This document shows positions 1-7,080 of a stretch of 20,497 nucleotides of DNA, one piece after another (position 1 is the first letter of the stretch; every line of letters starts with the position of its first letter). The notes under the pieces are model-generated. The model was given only the letters and a program-made list of their open reading frames with translations. It made no database searches and was not told where the DNA came from. Origin of the DNA: a virus; the IMG/VR virus record IMGVR_UViG_3300005841_000092, positions 1 to 20,497 of that record; one strand, written 5' to 3'. Both the position numbers and the translations under genes were made by a program.

Positions 1-321
1 CCTCCTCCTCAACAACCGGATCCTCAAGCTCAAATGATGCAAGCTCAAATTCAATTAAAAGAAAAAGGCTTGGAAATTCAAATGGGTAAATTGCAAATGG
101 ATATGCAGAAAATGCATATTGAAATGCAAAAGATGGAAACAGAACTTAAGACAGCACTTATTAATAAGAATGCAGAAGTTAAAAAGGCTGAATTAGATCA
201 CAATGCAAAAGTCATAGAGACACAAGGCAAGATTATTGAAAGCCATAATGAATTACGAAAAGATGCATTAGGACATTTGGCTAATCATGTATTACATTCT
301 AGAAAACCAGATGATAAATAA
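1..321 (+). CDS. Portal protein, C-terminal end (partial)
   Basis: The reading frame is open from the first base of the window and ends at the stop at 319-321, so this is the 3' end of a longer gene. The visible 106 residues begin with a Pro/Gln-rich linker, then a long Met/Gln/Lys/Glu helix with heptad-like spacing and a basic tail. A Pro-rich stretch followed by a long charged helix is the usual end of P22-type portal proteins, where the C-terminus forms the barrel inside the capsid. A scaffold gene follows after 14 bases and then a P22-type coat gene, which is the order portal-scaffold-coat. The portal call rests on synteny and composition, because the conserved core lies outside the window. 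A different helical head protein in this slot cannot be excluded. Confidence 0.6.
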   Translation, partial: PPPQQPDPQAQMMQAQIQLKEKGLEIQMGKLQMDMQKMHIEMQKMETELKTALINKNAEVKKAELDHNAKVIETQGKIIESHNELRKDALGHLANHVLHSRKPDDK

Positions 322-335
322 AATAAGGGAAATCA

Positions 336-1253
336 ATGCAAGAAAACAATCAAGAACCAATTATTGAAAATAACACAGATAGTGTTATAGACAATAATAA
401 TGAAGGATCTCTCGATCATCATTCGGCTGTTGAACATGAACAACAAGATGATTCGCATCCATTAACTGAGGAAGAAGATGTCAAAACCTTGACAGAAGCG
501 CCATCTTCAGGCTCTACCGTAGCAAAAAAATCCTCGTCGAATGATGATCAAGGGATCCCTCAGTGGGGAAGAGATGATCCAGAAAAGTGGGGAAAATATA
601 AAGAACGAAAGGCGCAAAAAGAAGCTGAAAAGCAGATGCATGATTTGCGTAGAGAGCTTGAAGAGATTAAACGGCAACAAGCTTATGTTCCACAGCAACA
701 TGTTTCCGATCCCGATAGCGAATATAAATTTAACGATCCCGTAACTGGAATGGTTCTTGATGCAAGAACAGAGAAAGGCAAACAGGCTCTTCTACAATTT
801 GATTTAGAGCAATCGCGAAATGAATTTAGACAAGAAATTACTAAACAAACATTTCAAAGTTATGATGTAAAAAAGAAACAAGAATTAGCAGAACAATTAG
901 AAGAAGCCAAATATAAATACAATGATTTTAAAGATGTGGTGGAAGATAATGGCCATTTATACTCACAACAAATTGTTGACATAGCTTCTAGATTGCCAAA
1001 TAATGGAGCAGATTTCTTGTATTATTTGGGTAAAAATCCTAGAGAATTGAAAAAGATTACATCTATGCCAGCTCATGAACAATATGAAGAAATATTAAAA
1101 CATGTGATTGACTATGGAAGTAGAGGAAGGCGAACAAGTAATGCGCCGGATCCTATAAAACCATTGCCACGATCAAGTGATATTTCTGGCAGCGGAGCCG
1201 GCCAAGATATGGCAAGTGCAAAAGCCATTATGAAGGCGAAGTATTGCAAATAG
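336..1253 (+). CDS. Capsid scaffolding protein (P22 gp8-like position)
   Basis: This 305-aa hydrophilic protein has an acidic, Asn/Gln-rich disordered N-terminus (about residues 1-75), a charged coiled coil (about 85-115), a second helical region (about 150-195) and a short basic C-terminal end. Scaffolding proteins are typically helical, highly charged, of about 300 residues, and encoded directly between portal and coat; they bind coat through a basic helix-turn-helix at the C-terminus. The AAGGGAA ribosome site at 325-331 supports the ATG at 336. It likely guides procapsid assembly and leaves before or during DNA packaging. No sequence motif is diagnostic, so the call depends on size, composition and gene order. 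Confidence 0.7.
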   Translation: MQENNQEPIIENNTDSVIDNNNEGSLDHHSAVEHEQQDDSHPLTEEEDVKTLTEAPSSGSTVAKKSSSNDDQGIPQWGRDDPEKWGKYKERKAQKEAEKQMHDLRRELEEIKRQQAYVPQQHVSDPDSEYKFNDPVTGMVLDARTEKGKQALLQFDLEQSRNEFRQEITKQTFQSYDVKKKQELAEQLEEAKYKYNDFKDVVEDNGHLYSQQIVDIASRLPNNGADFLYYLGKNPRELKKITSMPAHEQYEEILKHVIDYGSRGRRTSNAPDPIKPLPRSSDISGSGAGQDMASAKAIMKAKYCK

Positions 1254-1426
1254 ATTTATGGGACCCAGGGACGACGGAGTCTTGAGCTCTGTAATTAAGA
1301 AGGCATTGATGTTGTACCCGAATCCCGCCATTTTTAAATGAGTAAGTCCTTTAATGCTCTTATAAGGTCATTTCATCGACTTGGCTATAACTTATAGGGT
1401 AAAAGTTTTTAAAGGGTTCATTGTGT
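1254..1426 (+). other. Non-coding leader with a GC-rich patch and two tiny coupled ORFs
   Basis: Between the scaffold stop and the tRNA lie 173 bases with no convincing gene. Bases 1259-1327 are clearly GC-richer than the surroundings and can partly fold: GGGA at 1259 faces TCCC near 1322, with an inner GGG/CCC pairing, and CCA follows directly. Two tiny frames also exist: 27 codons from the ATG at 1258 to the TGA at 1341, and 19 codons from the ATG at 1338 to the TAG at 1397, overlapping by ATGA. Neither has a recognisable ribosome site, so I do not call them genes. A short palindrome, CTATAA-C-TTATAG, lies just before the tRNA. A structured RNA or processing leader for the coat message is possible. 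Confidence 0.35.
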
Positions 1427-1500
1427 AGTTGTGTAGCTCAGATGGTTAGAGCGGTGTCCTCATACGGCATGTGTCAGTGGTTCAAGTCCACTCACAACTA
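1427..1500 (+). tRNA. tRNA with anticodon CAU (Met, or Ile if lysidine-modified)
   Basis: A complete cloverleaf folds by eye. The acceptor stem is 1427-1433 with 1493-1499 (7 perfect pairs). The D stem is GCTC/GAGC at 1436-1439 and 1449-1452. The anticodon stem is 1454-1458 with 1466-1470, including two G-T pairs, and its loop CTCATAC puts CAT at 1461-1463. The variable loop is 5 nt. The T stem is AGTGG/CCACT, with loop TTCAAGT. The discriminator is A1500. CCA is not encoded, so host CCA addition is needed. The first pair is A-T, so it lacks the C-A mismatch of initiator tRNA; elongator Met or AUA-reading Ile are the options. Two further pairs (1425-1501 and 1426-1500) would extend the acceptor stem. 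Its place inside a structural operon is unusual. Confidence 0.92.
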
Positions 1501-1505
1501 CTTTT

Positions 1506-1596
1506 GGTAAGTATGCAACCTTAAATGTATATGCTTGGTTAATATGACGCCTTAAGTTATATGTTCGGTCAGTATGCCGCCTCATGGTATATGTTC
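1506..1596 (+). repeat. Three tandem ~30-bp repeats between the tRNA and the coat gene
   Basis: Units at 1506-1536 (31 bp), 1537-1566 (30 bp) and 1567-1596 (30 bp) share the pattern GGTNARTATG, then CNNCCTYA, then TATATGYT. A degraded fourth copy may follow (CAATCAGTGCCTTAT near 1603-1616). The array lies immediately 3' of the tRNA and ends about 70 bases before the coat start. There are no spacers, so it is not a CRISPR array. It could be a protein-binding array, a recombination scar or an RNA element in the coat leader; the sequence alone does not decide. Confidence 0.8.
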
Positions 1597-1665
1597 GTGC
1601 CCAATCAGTGCCTTATCTGATAACTGTAGTTATTCCATACATTTATTTAGATAGGAGCATTCTCG

Positions 1666-2907
1666 ATGCCACAAACATTGTCCTTTAGTCAGCTAGTGTC
1701 TAACTTGTCACTGGCACAATTCCAATACAACATGCCTTTTATCATGACCTCTGATAGAGGATTTGAGCCAGATTTTATGGACAATTCTTATCAGCCAGGT
1801 TCTACCGTTAACGTTCGTAAAGTTAACCGTTATATCGCTCAACGCGGTCGAATTCTTACCCCTGAAGATACACTTGAAGAAACAACACCATTAACCATTG
1901 GTCCAGAGTACGGAAATGCTATTGCATTCAACTCTAAAGAATTAACATTAGAAGTCACTAAAGCAGCGCCAAAATATCAAGAACGATACGTGTCTCCAGT
2001 TGTTCAAAACTTGGCAGCAACTCTTGAGAAAGATATTGCAGCATCTGGACTTTTACAGGTTAACTATTTCTCTGGTTCACCAACAGCGCCAATTTCAGAC
2101 TTTGCGCAAGTTGATATTATCAATGCAGGCATGGTTGAGCTTGGCATGCCAACAGCTGAAGATGTAAGTATGGTATTGTCACCACGTGATGCATCTGCAC
2201 TTAAAGCATCTAACCAAAATGCATTTAATCCAACATTGAATACCGACATTTCTTTTCGTTCACAATTGGGAAGATACTCACGTTTCCAAATGTTTGAATC
2301 ACCAGCTACTCAAATCCATCAATCAGGAACTGTTACAGGCGCTCCATTAGTAACAGGTGTTGTGGCTTCTGGCTCAACCACAGTAACTGTTCATGGATTA
2401 ACACCTAGCACAGATACATTCAAAGCAGGTGACACCATTTGGTTTGGGACAGCTGGAACCAATACAGCGGTTAACTCTGTCAATCCTGTTACGCGTGATG
2501 ATACAGGGCAAGTAATGCCTTTTGTTGTTCAAAATGATGTAACTGCTGATGGCGCAGGTAATGCCACATTGACCGTATTCCCAGCGATTATTAGTGATCC
2601 CGCTAATCCACGACGCAATGTAAGTATGCCAATTCCTACTAACTCCACAGTTAACTTGTTAGGAAATGGATTGCGTTATCGTTATAGCTTTGCTTATACA
2701 AGTCGTGCTTTATCTCTTGTTATGCCTCCTATGGTTCGTGTTCATGCGCCAGAATGTGGTGTTGCTGTTGATAAAGAAACCGGCATGTCTCTTCGTGTAA
2801 CTATTGGTTTCGACATGATTAACGGTATCGATATGACGCGTATTGAGTTCTTGGCTGGTTTTAGATGGCATCAAGAATATGCATTCAAAATTATCAGTGC
2901 AGTCTAA
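1666..2907 (+). CDS. Major capsid protein, P22 coat (gp5) family
   Basis: This 413-aa protein has the features of the P22 coat family: an N-terminal helix, an HK97-like core, and an inserted beta-barrel domain at about residues 225-320. That insert carries the family pattern of a GDTIWFGTAGTNAVN-like strand, then NPVTRDDTGQ, then FVVQ, as in the P22 insertion domain. The protein builds the icosahedral shell around the scaffold. Its length is close to P22 gp5 (430 aa). TAGGAG at 1651-1656 sits 9 bases before the ATG. Codon use is richer in C- and G-ending codons than the neighbouring genes, as expected for the most highly expressed virion protein. The 412-base upstream region with tRNA and repeats gives it an unusually long leader. 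Confidence 0.93.
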   Translation: MPQTLSFSQLVSNLSLAQFQYNMPFIMTSDRGFEPDFMDNSYQPGSTVNVRKVNRYIAQRGRILTPEDTLEETTPLTIGPEYGNAIAFNSKELTLEVTKAAPKYQERYVSPVVQNLAATLEKDIAASGLLQVNYFSGSPTAPISDFAQVDIINAGMVELGMPTAEDVSMVLSPRDASALKASNQNAFNPTLNTDISFRSQLGRYSRFQMFESPATQIHQSGTVTGAPLVTGVVASGSTTVTVHGLTPSTDTFKAGDTIWFGTAGTNTAVNSVNPVTRDDTGQVMPFVVQNDVTADGAGNATLTVFPAIISDPANPRRNVSMPIPTNSTVNLLGNGLRYRYSFAYTSRALSLVMPPMVRVHAPECGVAVDKETGMSLRVTIGFDMINGIDMTRIEFLAGFRWHQEYAFKIISAV

Positions 2908-2918
2908 AAGGTAAAAAA

Positions 2919-3263
2919 ATGACTTATGTGGTTTATCATAAAACTTTATTGCCAGAAATAATTAAGGAAGAGGATTATCTTAATTATTTAGAAACAAACG
3001 AGTGGTTTGATAGGCCACAAACTGAAACTAGAAAGGGGAATAGCGATGGAACAAAACAAATACTCGAGAGACGTTCAAAAGAATCTAAATCCAGATTATT
3101 ACAGTGTGACGGACATGGAGAACAAATTCTACGGGATCGACATGTTGAAGAACGAATACATCACACCGAAACAATCAGTCAAGACAATGGAGCAAACGAA
3201 GCCTCAGCGCAAGTTGAAGAAGTAAAGAAAAAACGAGGAAGACGTCCTAAAGAAAGGGGCTAG
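2919..3263 (+). CDS. Small protein after coat, basic C-terminus (head/tail accessory candidate)
   Basis: A 114-aa frame starts at the ATG at 2919, preceded by AAAAGG at 2906-2911; an in-frame ATG at 2865 lies inside the coat gene and is unlikely. The N-terminal 35 residues look folded (VVYHKTL, NEWFDRP), while the C-terminal end is a basic KKKRGRRPKE tail that resembles an AT-hook. Many phages place a small protein with this layout (a short 'YHK...W.D.P' head and a KRGRPxK tail) between the coat and head-completion genes, but its function is not established. Third codon positions are A/T-rich, matching this genome, which supports this frame. Its middle part fully contains another frame with its own ribosome site (3046-3225). 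Confidence 0.68.
   Translation: MTYVVYHKTLLPEIIKEEDYLNYLETNEWFDRPQTETRKGNSDGTKQILERRSKESKSRLLQCDGHGEQILRDRHVEERIHHTETISQDNGANEASAQVEEVKKKRGRRPKERG
3046..3225 (+). CDS. Nested out-of-frame ORF, 59 aa (possible overprinted gene)
   Basis: The ATG at 3046 is preceded by AAAGGGGA at 3032-3039 with a 6-7 base gap, one of the better ribosome sites in this region. The frame runs 59 codons in a different register, entirely within 2919-3263. Its product has a balanced composition with aromatic residues (NPDYYSVTDMENKFYGIDML) and a basic end. Against it, its third codon positions are unusually C/G-rich for this genome, as expected when the other frame is the selected one. It could be a true overlapping gene, an ancestral frame later overprinted, or a chance open frame. 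I do not recognise the product. Confidence 0.35.
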   Translation: MEQNKYSRDVQKNLNPDYYSVTDMENKFYGIDMLKNEYITPKQSVKTMEQTKPQRKLKK

Positions 3264-3265
3264 AA

Positions 3266-4021
3266 ATGGCAAATCGAACGACTGAAGATATTATTATTAT
3301 GGCTTATAGGCAGACCAGTATTATTTCTGCCAATGAAATACCTTCAGCCGTTCAAATGTCGGATGGGTTTAATTTGCTTAATGATTTAATTTCATTATTC
3401 AATGCATCCGAGCTTTACATTCCTTATCAATCTATTATTAATTTTGATATGGTTGGCGGACAAAATAGATATGTATTTTCGCAATTACCACAGCCGCCAT
3501 CCCCTCCGGGGCCTCCATCTGTTGTTTCAAATCCTATTATTGAATTGGATTTTGTTAATTTAACATTTGGGACGGTTATTTATCCTGTTCGAATAATTAG
3601 TAAAGCTGAATTTTATAATAATATTCGGGTTGTTGGATTGCCTGGCATCCCTGTATTTTGTTTTTTAAGCTCGAAAGATATTCAGGGTAATACAAGTATT
3701 GTGGAATTTTATCCTTTCCCGTCTCAAGTCTATGGGATAGAGATGAAATGCAAAGTAGCATTAAATGCTTTAACGCGATTTACCAATGTTACGAATTTGC
3801 CTGCATTTTATTTTAGATTTTTACGTTACTCGTTAGCTCGAGAATTAATGTCATTTTATCCGTCTGAAAATTGGTCGGCGACTGATGAAAAAGAATATCT
3901 AGATATGAAAGAGAAAATGACGGCTGCTGATGAATGGAATTTAGCGGTTAAAACAGATAGAACTCTTAATTTCGGTGGTCCATTTTATGCATATGCTGTT
4001 AATGGAATGCTTATAGTATGA
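3266..4021 (+). CDS. P22 gp4-like head completion / tail accessory protein
   Basis: This 251-aa protein starts 2 bases after the preceding gene, with an AAAGGGG ribosome site. The N-terminal part (RTTEDIIIMAYRQTSII, then a LNDLISLF helix) resembles the helical N-terminus of P22 gp4-type proteins, which bind the portal from below and accept gp10. The C-terminal third (FRFLRYSLARELMSFY followed by a charged helix) also fits. P22 gp4 is shorter (about 166 aa); the extra length here includes a beta-rich middle region with a Pro-rich loop at about residues 74-86 (PQPPSPPGPP). The order coat-gp4-gp10 supports the call. The stop overlaps the next start by ATGA, which suggests translational coupling with the gp10-like gene. 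Confidence 0.75.
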   Translation: MANRTTEDIIIMAYRQTSIISANEIPSAVQMSDGFNLLNDLISLFNASELYIPYQSIINFDMVGGQNRYVFSQLPQPPSPPGPPSVVSNPIIELDFVNLTFGTVIYPVRIISKAEFYNNIRVVGLPGIPVFCFLSSKDIQGNTSIVEFYPFPSQVYGIEMKCKVALNALTRFTNVTNLPAFYFRFLRYSLARELMSFYPSENWSATDEKEYLDMKEKMTAADEWNLAVKTDRTLNFGGPFYAYAVNGMLIV

Positions 4022-5502
4022 GCGTTAATCCAGCATTACGTGAAATTGATTTTCCGATTGTTGGAAGCTTTCGTAAAGATCAAGTAACGAAAATAAGCGC
4101 GGAACAAACCATTAATTGGTATGAAGTTCTGCATCCTTATGGAAAGAAAACATCTGCACTTCATCCGGTACAAGGACTAAATAAGAAAGTCCAAATTGGA
4201 ATAGGACCCATTAGAGGTTCTTTTGTTTTTATCGATGATAAAGCCTATTTTGCATCCTCTAATCAATTATTCCAGATGGATACTGCTTATGTTGTAACAC
4301 CACTTTCCCCCCCAAACTTAACAACAACAACAGGATTTGTAAGGATTGTATCTAATCAAACCCAGATTATTTTTTGTGATGGGGTCACGGCAATTCTTTA
4401 TGATACGGTCGCATTAACATTAACAACAATTACATTTCCTGCAGGCGTTATTCCAGGGGATATCACTTATATGGATGGTTATTTTATTGTAACCAATGTT
4501 AATGATAATCGATTTTATGTCAGTAATTTAGATGATGGTTCCACATGGAATGCATTAAGTTTTGCCTCGATTAATTCGAGCCCCACGTTTGCTGTATCAG
4601 TTATTCGGTTAAAGAGGCGACTCTTTTTATTCGGTTCACTAATTACTGAGGTATGGCTAGATGCTGGTACAGCAAATTTCCCATTTCGAAGAGATAATAA
4701 TCTTTTATTCGAACATGGATTAGAAGCCGTTGGTTCATTAGTAGAGGGATTTGATAGATTATTTTATCTCTCTCGCGATGATGGCGGTCCTTCTTATGTG
4801 AAAATGGTTGAAGGAACAGTTCCTGTTAATATTAGCACATATGAAATTGATAATGTTATTCAAGGGCTTTCAAATACAGATAAAGCAGTTGGGATGGTTT
4901 ATAAAATTGATGGCATTATATTTTATAAATTAAATGTGGGTGGAATGACATTTGTCTATAACGTCACGATGTCAAGTGAAGGCGATAGAAAATGGCATCA
5001 AGAAGAGATGTTAGATGGCTCTCAAAGTCTCGCGAATACGCATATATTTTTTAATAATCTACATTTTGTTGGTGATTATAAATCTTCGAATCTTTATCAA
5101 TTTGATAAACAATTTTTAACAAATGATGGTGAGCATATACATCGATTACGAACAACGCATGTATTAAGCGATCCAACGTATAAGCAAATGCGAATTGATA
5201 GATTTCAAGTTGACATGCTTCAAGGTGTAGGTGAGCCAGGAAGTGATTGCACTGATTTTATATGCTTAAATGACAATCAAGATATGAATCCAGTTTTAAA
5301 TTTAAGTTTATCTTCAGATGGTGGATTAACTTATCATAATTTTGGGCCCGCTGAAATTGGAAAAACAGGCCAATATAAATGGCGTACTATTTGGAGAAAT
5401 TTAGGCGTTAACAGAGACAATATTTTGCGGATAGAAAGTTGGAATTCTGTATCGCTTTATATATTAGGTGCAGCAATTCATGTAGAAGATATGATGTCAT
5501 GA
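4018..5502 (+). CDS. P22 gp10-like packaged DNA stabilization protein
   Basis: This 494-aa protein is close in size to P22 gp10 (472 aa). It starts with a family-like N-terminus (ALREIDFPIVGSF, then SAEQTINWYEV), followed by repeated beta-strand blocks such as FVFIDDKAYFASSNQLFQMD and later RKWHQEEML, consistent with the beta-propeller-like fold. In P22, gp10 forms a ring under gp4 and, with the needle gp26, plugs the portal to retain DNA. Both ends overlap neighbours by ATGA (4018-4021 and 5499-5502), so gp4, gp10 and the next gene look translationally coupled. A C7 run at 4307-4313 encodes part of Ser-Pro-Pro and is the only long C tract here. Confidence 0.85.
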   Translation: MSVNPALREIDFPIVGSFRKDQVTKISAEQTINWYEVLHPYGKKTSALHPVQGLNKKVQIGIGPIRGSFVFIDDKAYFASSNQLFQMDTAYVVTPLSPPNLTTTTGFVRIVSNQTQIIFCDGVTAILYDTVALTLTTITFPAGVIPGDITYMDGYFIVTNVNDNRFYVSNLDDGSTWNALSFASINSSPTFAVSVIRLKRRLFLFGSLITEVWLDAGTANFPFRRDNNLLFEHGLEAVGSLVEGFDRLFYLSRDDGGPSYVKMVEGTVPVNISTYEIDNVIQGLSNTDKAVGMVYKIDGIIFYKLNVGGMTFVYNVTMSSEGDRKWHQEEMLDGSQSLANTHIFFNNLHFVGDYKSSNLYQFDKQFLTNDGEHIHRLRTTHVLSDPTYKQMRIDRFQVDMLQGVGEPGSDCTDFICLNDNQDMNPVLNLSLSSDGGLTYHNFGPAEIGKTGQYKWRTIWRNLGVNRDNILRIESWNSVSLYILGAAIHVEDMMS

Positions 5503-5834
5503 GTAATCCAAATCAAAATTTACCACCACCATTTATTGCAGAACCACCTATTTACGATCAATTCTTTAAAGAAGATGGAATAACAATATCAAATCCATGG
5601 GTTAACTGGTTAAACTCAGTAACGCGTGTTATGGGATATTGTATCGTTCAAGATTATATAAAAAATCCAATTTCTGGTGAAAGAATAAATGAAGTTCCAT
5701 TGCTTCAAGCCACATCAATGACAACAGCCGATCGCGATAATTTAGATAATGCGAGAGATGGAACGATAATATACAATACATCTGCTAATAAAATGAATTT
5801 TAGAATTGCTGGCGCATGGGTTCCATTCCCTTAA
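5499..5834 (+). CDS. Small virion protein in the tail-needle (gp26) slot
   Basis: The start is taken at the ATG at 5499, overlapping the gp10-like stop by ATGA; an earlier in-frame ATG at 5439 lies deep inside that gene. The 111-aa product has a Pro-rich N-terminus (LPPPFIAEPPIYD) and ends in a beta module (RDGTIIYNTSANKMNFRIAGAWVPFP region), in which 'G-x-I-I-Y-N-T-x-x-N-K...W' is a recurring motif at the C-termini of phage tail and fibre proteins. It lacks the long coiled coil of the P22 needle, so it is not an obvious gp26 homologue despite its position. A structural tail role is likely from location and the C-terminal motif; the specific job is unknown. An AT-only dyad at 5833-5849 follows. 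Confidence 0.6.
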   Translation: MSNPNQNLPPPFIAEPPIYDQFFKEDGITISNPWVNWLNSVTRVMGYCIVQDYIKNPISGERINEVPLLQATSMTTADRDNLDNARDGTIIYNTSANKMNFRIAGAWVPFP

Positions 5835-5867
5835 TTTTTAATAAAAATTAAATTATAGGAGTGACTC

Positions 5868-6398
5868 ATGGATGAAATAAAAAATGATATGCATATAAAA
5901 AATGTTGATAGAAAAATTGTAGACAATCATGCACTAGAAGTAAGGAGAACAAAAAATTATAAAGTTCTTCGGAAAATTATATTTAATAATGAAATTTATC
6001 CTGGATTATTATCAATAAATCCTAATGATGAATCCACTTTATTTGATAAAAATCCAAAGATATGTAATTTAGAAGAATATGCAGAAGACGTTCTTAATAA
6101 TGATTCAATGATTTATTATTTGCTGGAAGTAGACCAAAAAATAGCTGGGTTTTGTGCTTGGATGTTATTAAGTAATCAAAAGAATTATGCCGTGGATATT
6201 GGGATTTATAAAAAATTTAGAGGAAAGATGGGTTATCATTTGGGTTTAATGTCATTAGAGAAATTTAAGCGAGAGATAAGTAATGACATTATTTATGCTT
6301 CAGTAAAAGAAGAAAATAAGCCATCATTATTTTATAGTCAATCAATGGGCTTTAAGAAAGTTTTCAATAAAAACGGATTCATTTGTTTAGGGGTATAA
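5868..6398 (+). CDS. GNAT-fold N-acetyltransferase-like protein
   Basis: This 176-aa protein has a strong TAGGAG ribosome site (5856-5861). The GNAT signature region is visible: a strand KIAGFCAWML (about residues 88-97), then VDIGIYKKFRGKMGYHLGL (about 107-125), which matches the acetyl-CoA-binding motif A pattern R/Q-x-x-G-x-G/A with the second position modified (RGKMGY), then ASVKEENKPSLFYSQSMGF (motif B, with Asn and Phe-Tyr). It lies between head-completion and ejection genes, the same relative place as P22 gene 14 and T7 gene 13. Whether it acts as an enzyme on a host or virion substrate, or only as a structural GNAT-like ejection factor, cannot be told from sequence. Confidence 0.72.
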   Translation: MDEIKNDMHIKNVDRKIVDNHALEVRRTKNYKVLRKIIFNNEIYPGLLSINPNDESTLFDKNPKICNLEEYAEDVLNNDSMIYYLLEVDQKIAGFCAWMLLSNQKNYAVDIGIYKKFRGKMGYHLGLMSLEKFKREISNDIIYASVKEENKPSLFYSQSMGFKKVFNKNGFICLGV

Positions 6399-6399
6399 T

Positions 6400-7068
6400 A
6401 TGGGTGGTTTGGTTGATACATTATTTGGAGGCGGAAAAGGTCAGGCCTATGAAGATCTGCAAAAATATATTGGCCAAGGAATGGGTGAGAGAAAGAAATA
6501 TGAGCAAAGCGCTGAAGAAGCGTTAAGCCCTTATTTGAATCAACATAAATATGAAGATTTATTTACTAAAGCACTTTCTCAAGGTCAAAATCCTGGTGAA
6601 TTATTTTCAAATTTAATGTCAGGTTATCAGCAGTCCCCATTTGCAAAAGCACAAACTGAAGCCGGGATGAATTCTATTCAGCATGCATTAGCCTCCCAAG
6701 GATTACATGGAAGTGGAGATGAATTACGTGCATTACAAGAAAATGCTCAGAAGATTTCATCCGGTGATATGCAAAATTACTTACAAAACCTATTAGGAAT
6801 TAGAGGTCAATATTTATCAGGATTACAAGGATTACAAGGTCAAGAATCTGGTCATGAATATGGGGCAAGAACCGGTATTGGTGGATACAGAAATCAATTA
6901 GGCGGTAATTTAGCTCAAGATATTCAGCAGCAAGGTCTCGCTAGAGGAAATGAAGATATCGGCAGGGCTTCGGGATGGAGTAATTTATTAGGGTTTGGTC
7001 TTGGTGCCGCTGGTGGATTGCCTGGAAAAGCTGGTCATTTCTTTCAGGGATTAGGTGATTTATTTTAA
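6400..7068 (+). CDS. Ejection / DNA-transfer protein candidate (gp7 slot)
   Basis: This 222-aa Gly/Gln-rich protein starts one base after the GNAT gene, with AGGGG as ribosome site. Gly-rich hydrophobic stretches lie at both ends (MGGLVDTLFGGGKG at the start; LLGFGLGAAGGLPGKAG at about 197-213) and an amphipathic helical core lies between, including SPFAKAQTEAGMNSIQHALA and many Gln. Such glycine-flanked, helix-rich proteins are the first of the three internal proteins that podophages eject into the cell envelope to make a DNA conduit. No specific domain is recognised; the call rests on composition and on being the first of three consecutive genes in the P22 7-20-16 position. Confidence 0.6.
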   Translation: MGGLVDTLFGGGKGQAYEDLQKYIGQGMGERKKYEQSAEEALSPYLNQHKYEDLFTKALSQGQNPGELFSNLMSGYQQSPFAKAQTEAGMNSIQHALASQGLHGSGDELRALQENAQKISSGDMQNYLQNLLGIRGQYLSGLQGLQGQESGHEYGARTGIGGYRNQLGGNLAQDIQQQGLARGNEDIGRASGWSNLLGFGLGAAGGLPGKAGHFFQGLGDLF

Positions 7069-7080
7069 AGGAGAGTATAA

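Noticed and set aside
1391-1399. TATAGGG-like sequence resembling the end of a T7-type phage promoter.
   Set aside because: Only the last bases match; there is no conserved upstream part and no single-subunit RNA polymerase gene in the window.
1506-1596. Possible CRISPR-like array.
   Set aside because: Units abut with no spacers and are not identical; there are no cas genes.
4307-4313. C7 tract in the gp10-like gene as a phase-variation site.
   Set aside because: It encodes Ser-Pro-Pro in an essential structural protein, so a slip would only kill the virion; more likely plain codon use.
5833-5849. AATTTTT-AAT-AAAAATT dyad after the needle-slot gene as a terminator.
   Set aside because: The stem is A-T only with no GC, so it would be too weak; the following gene seems to be in the same transcript.
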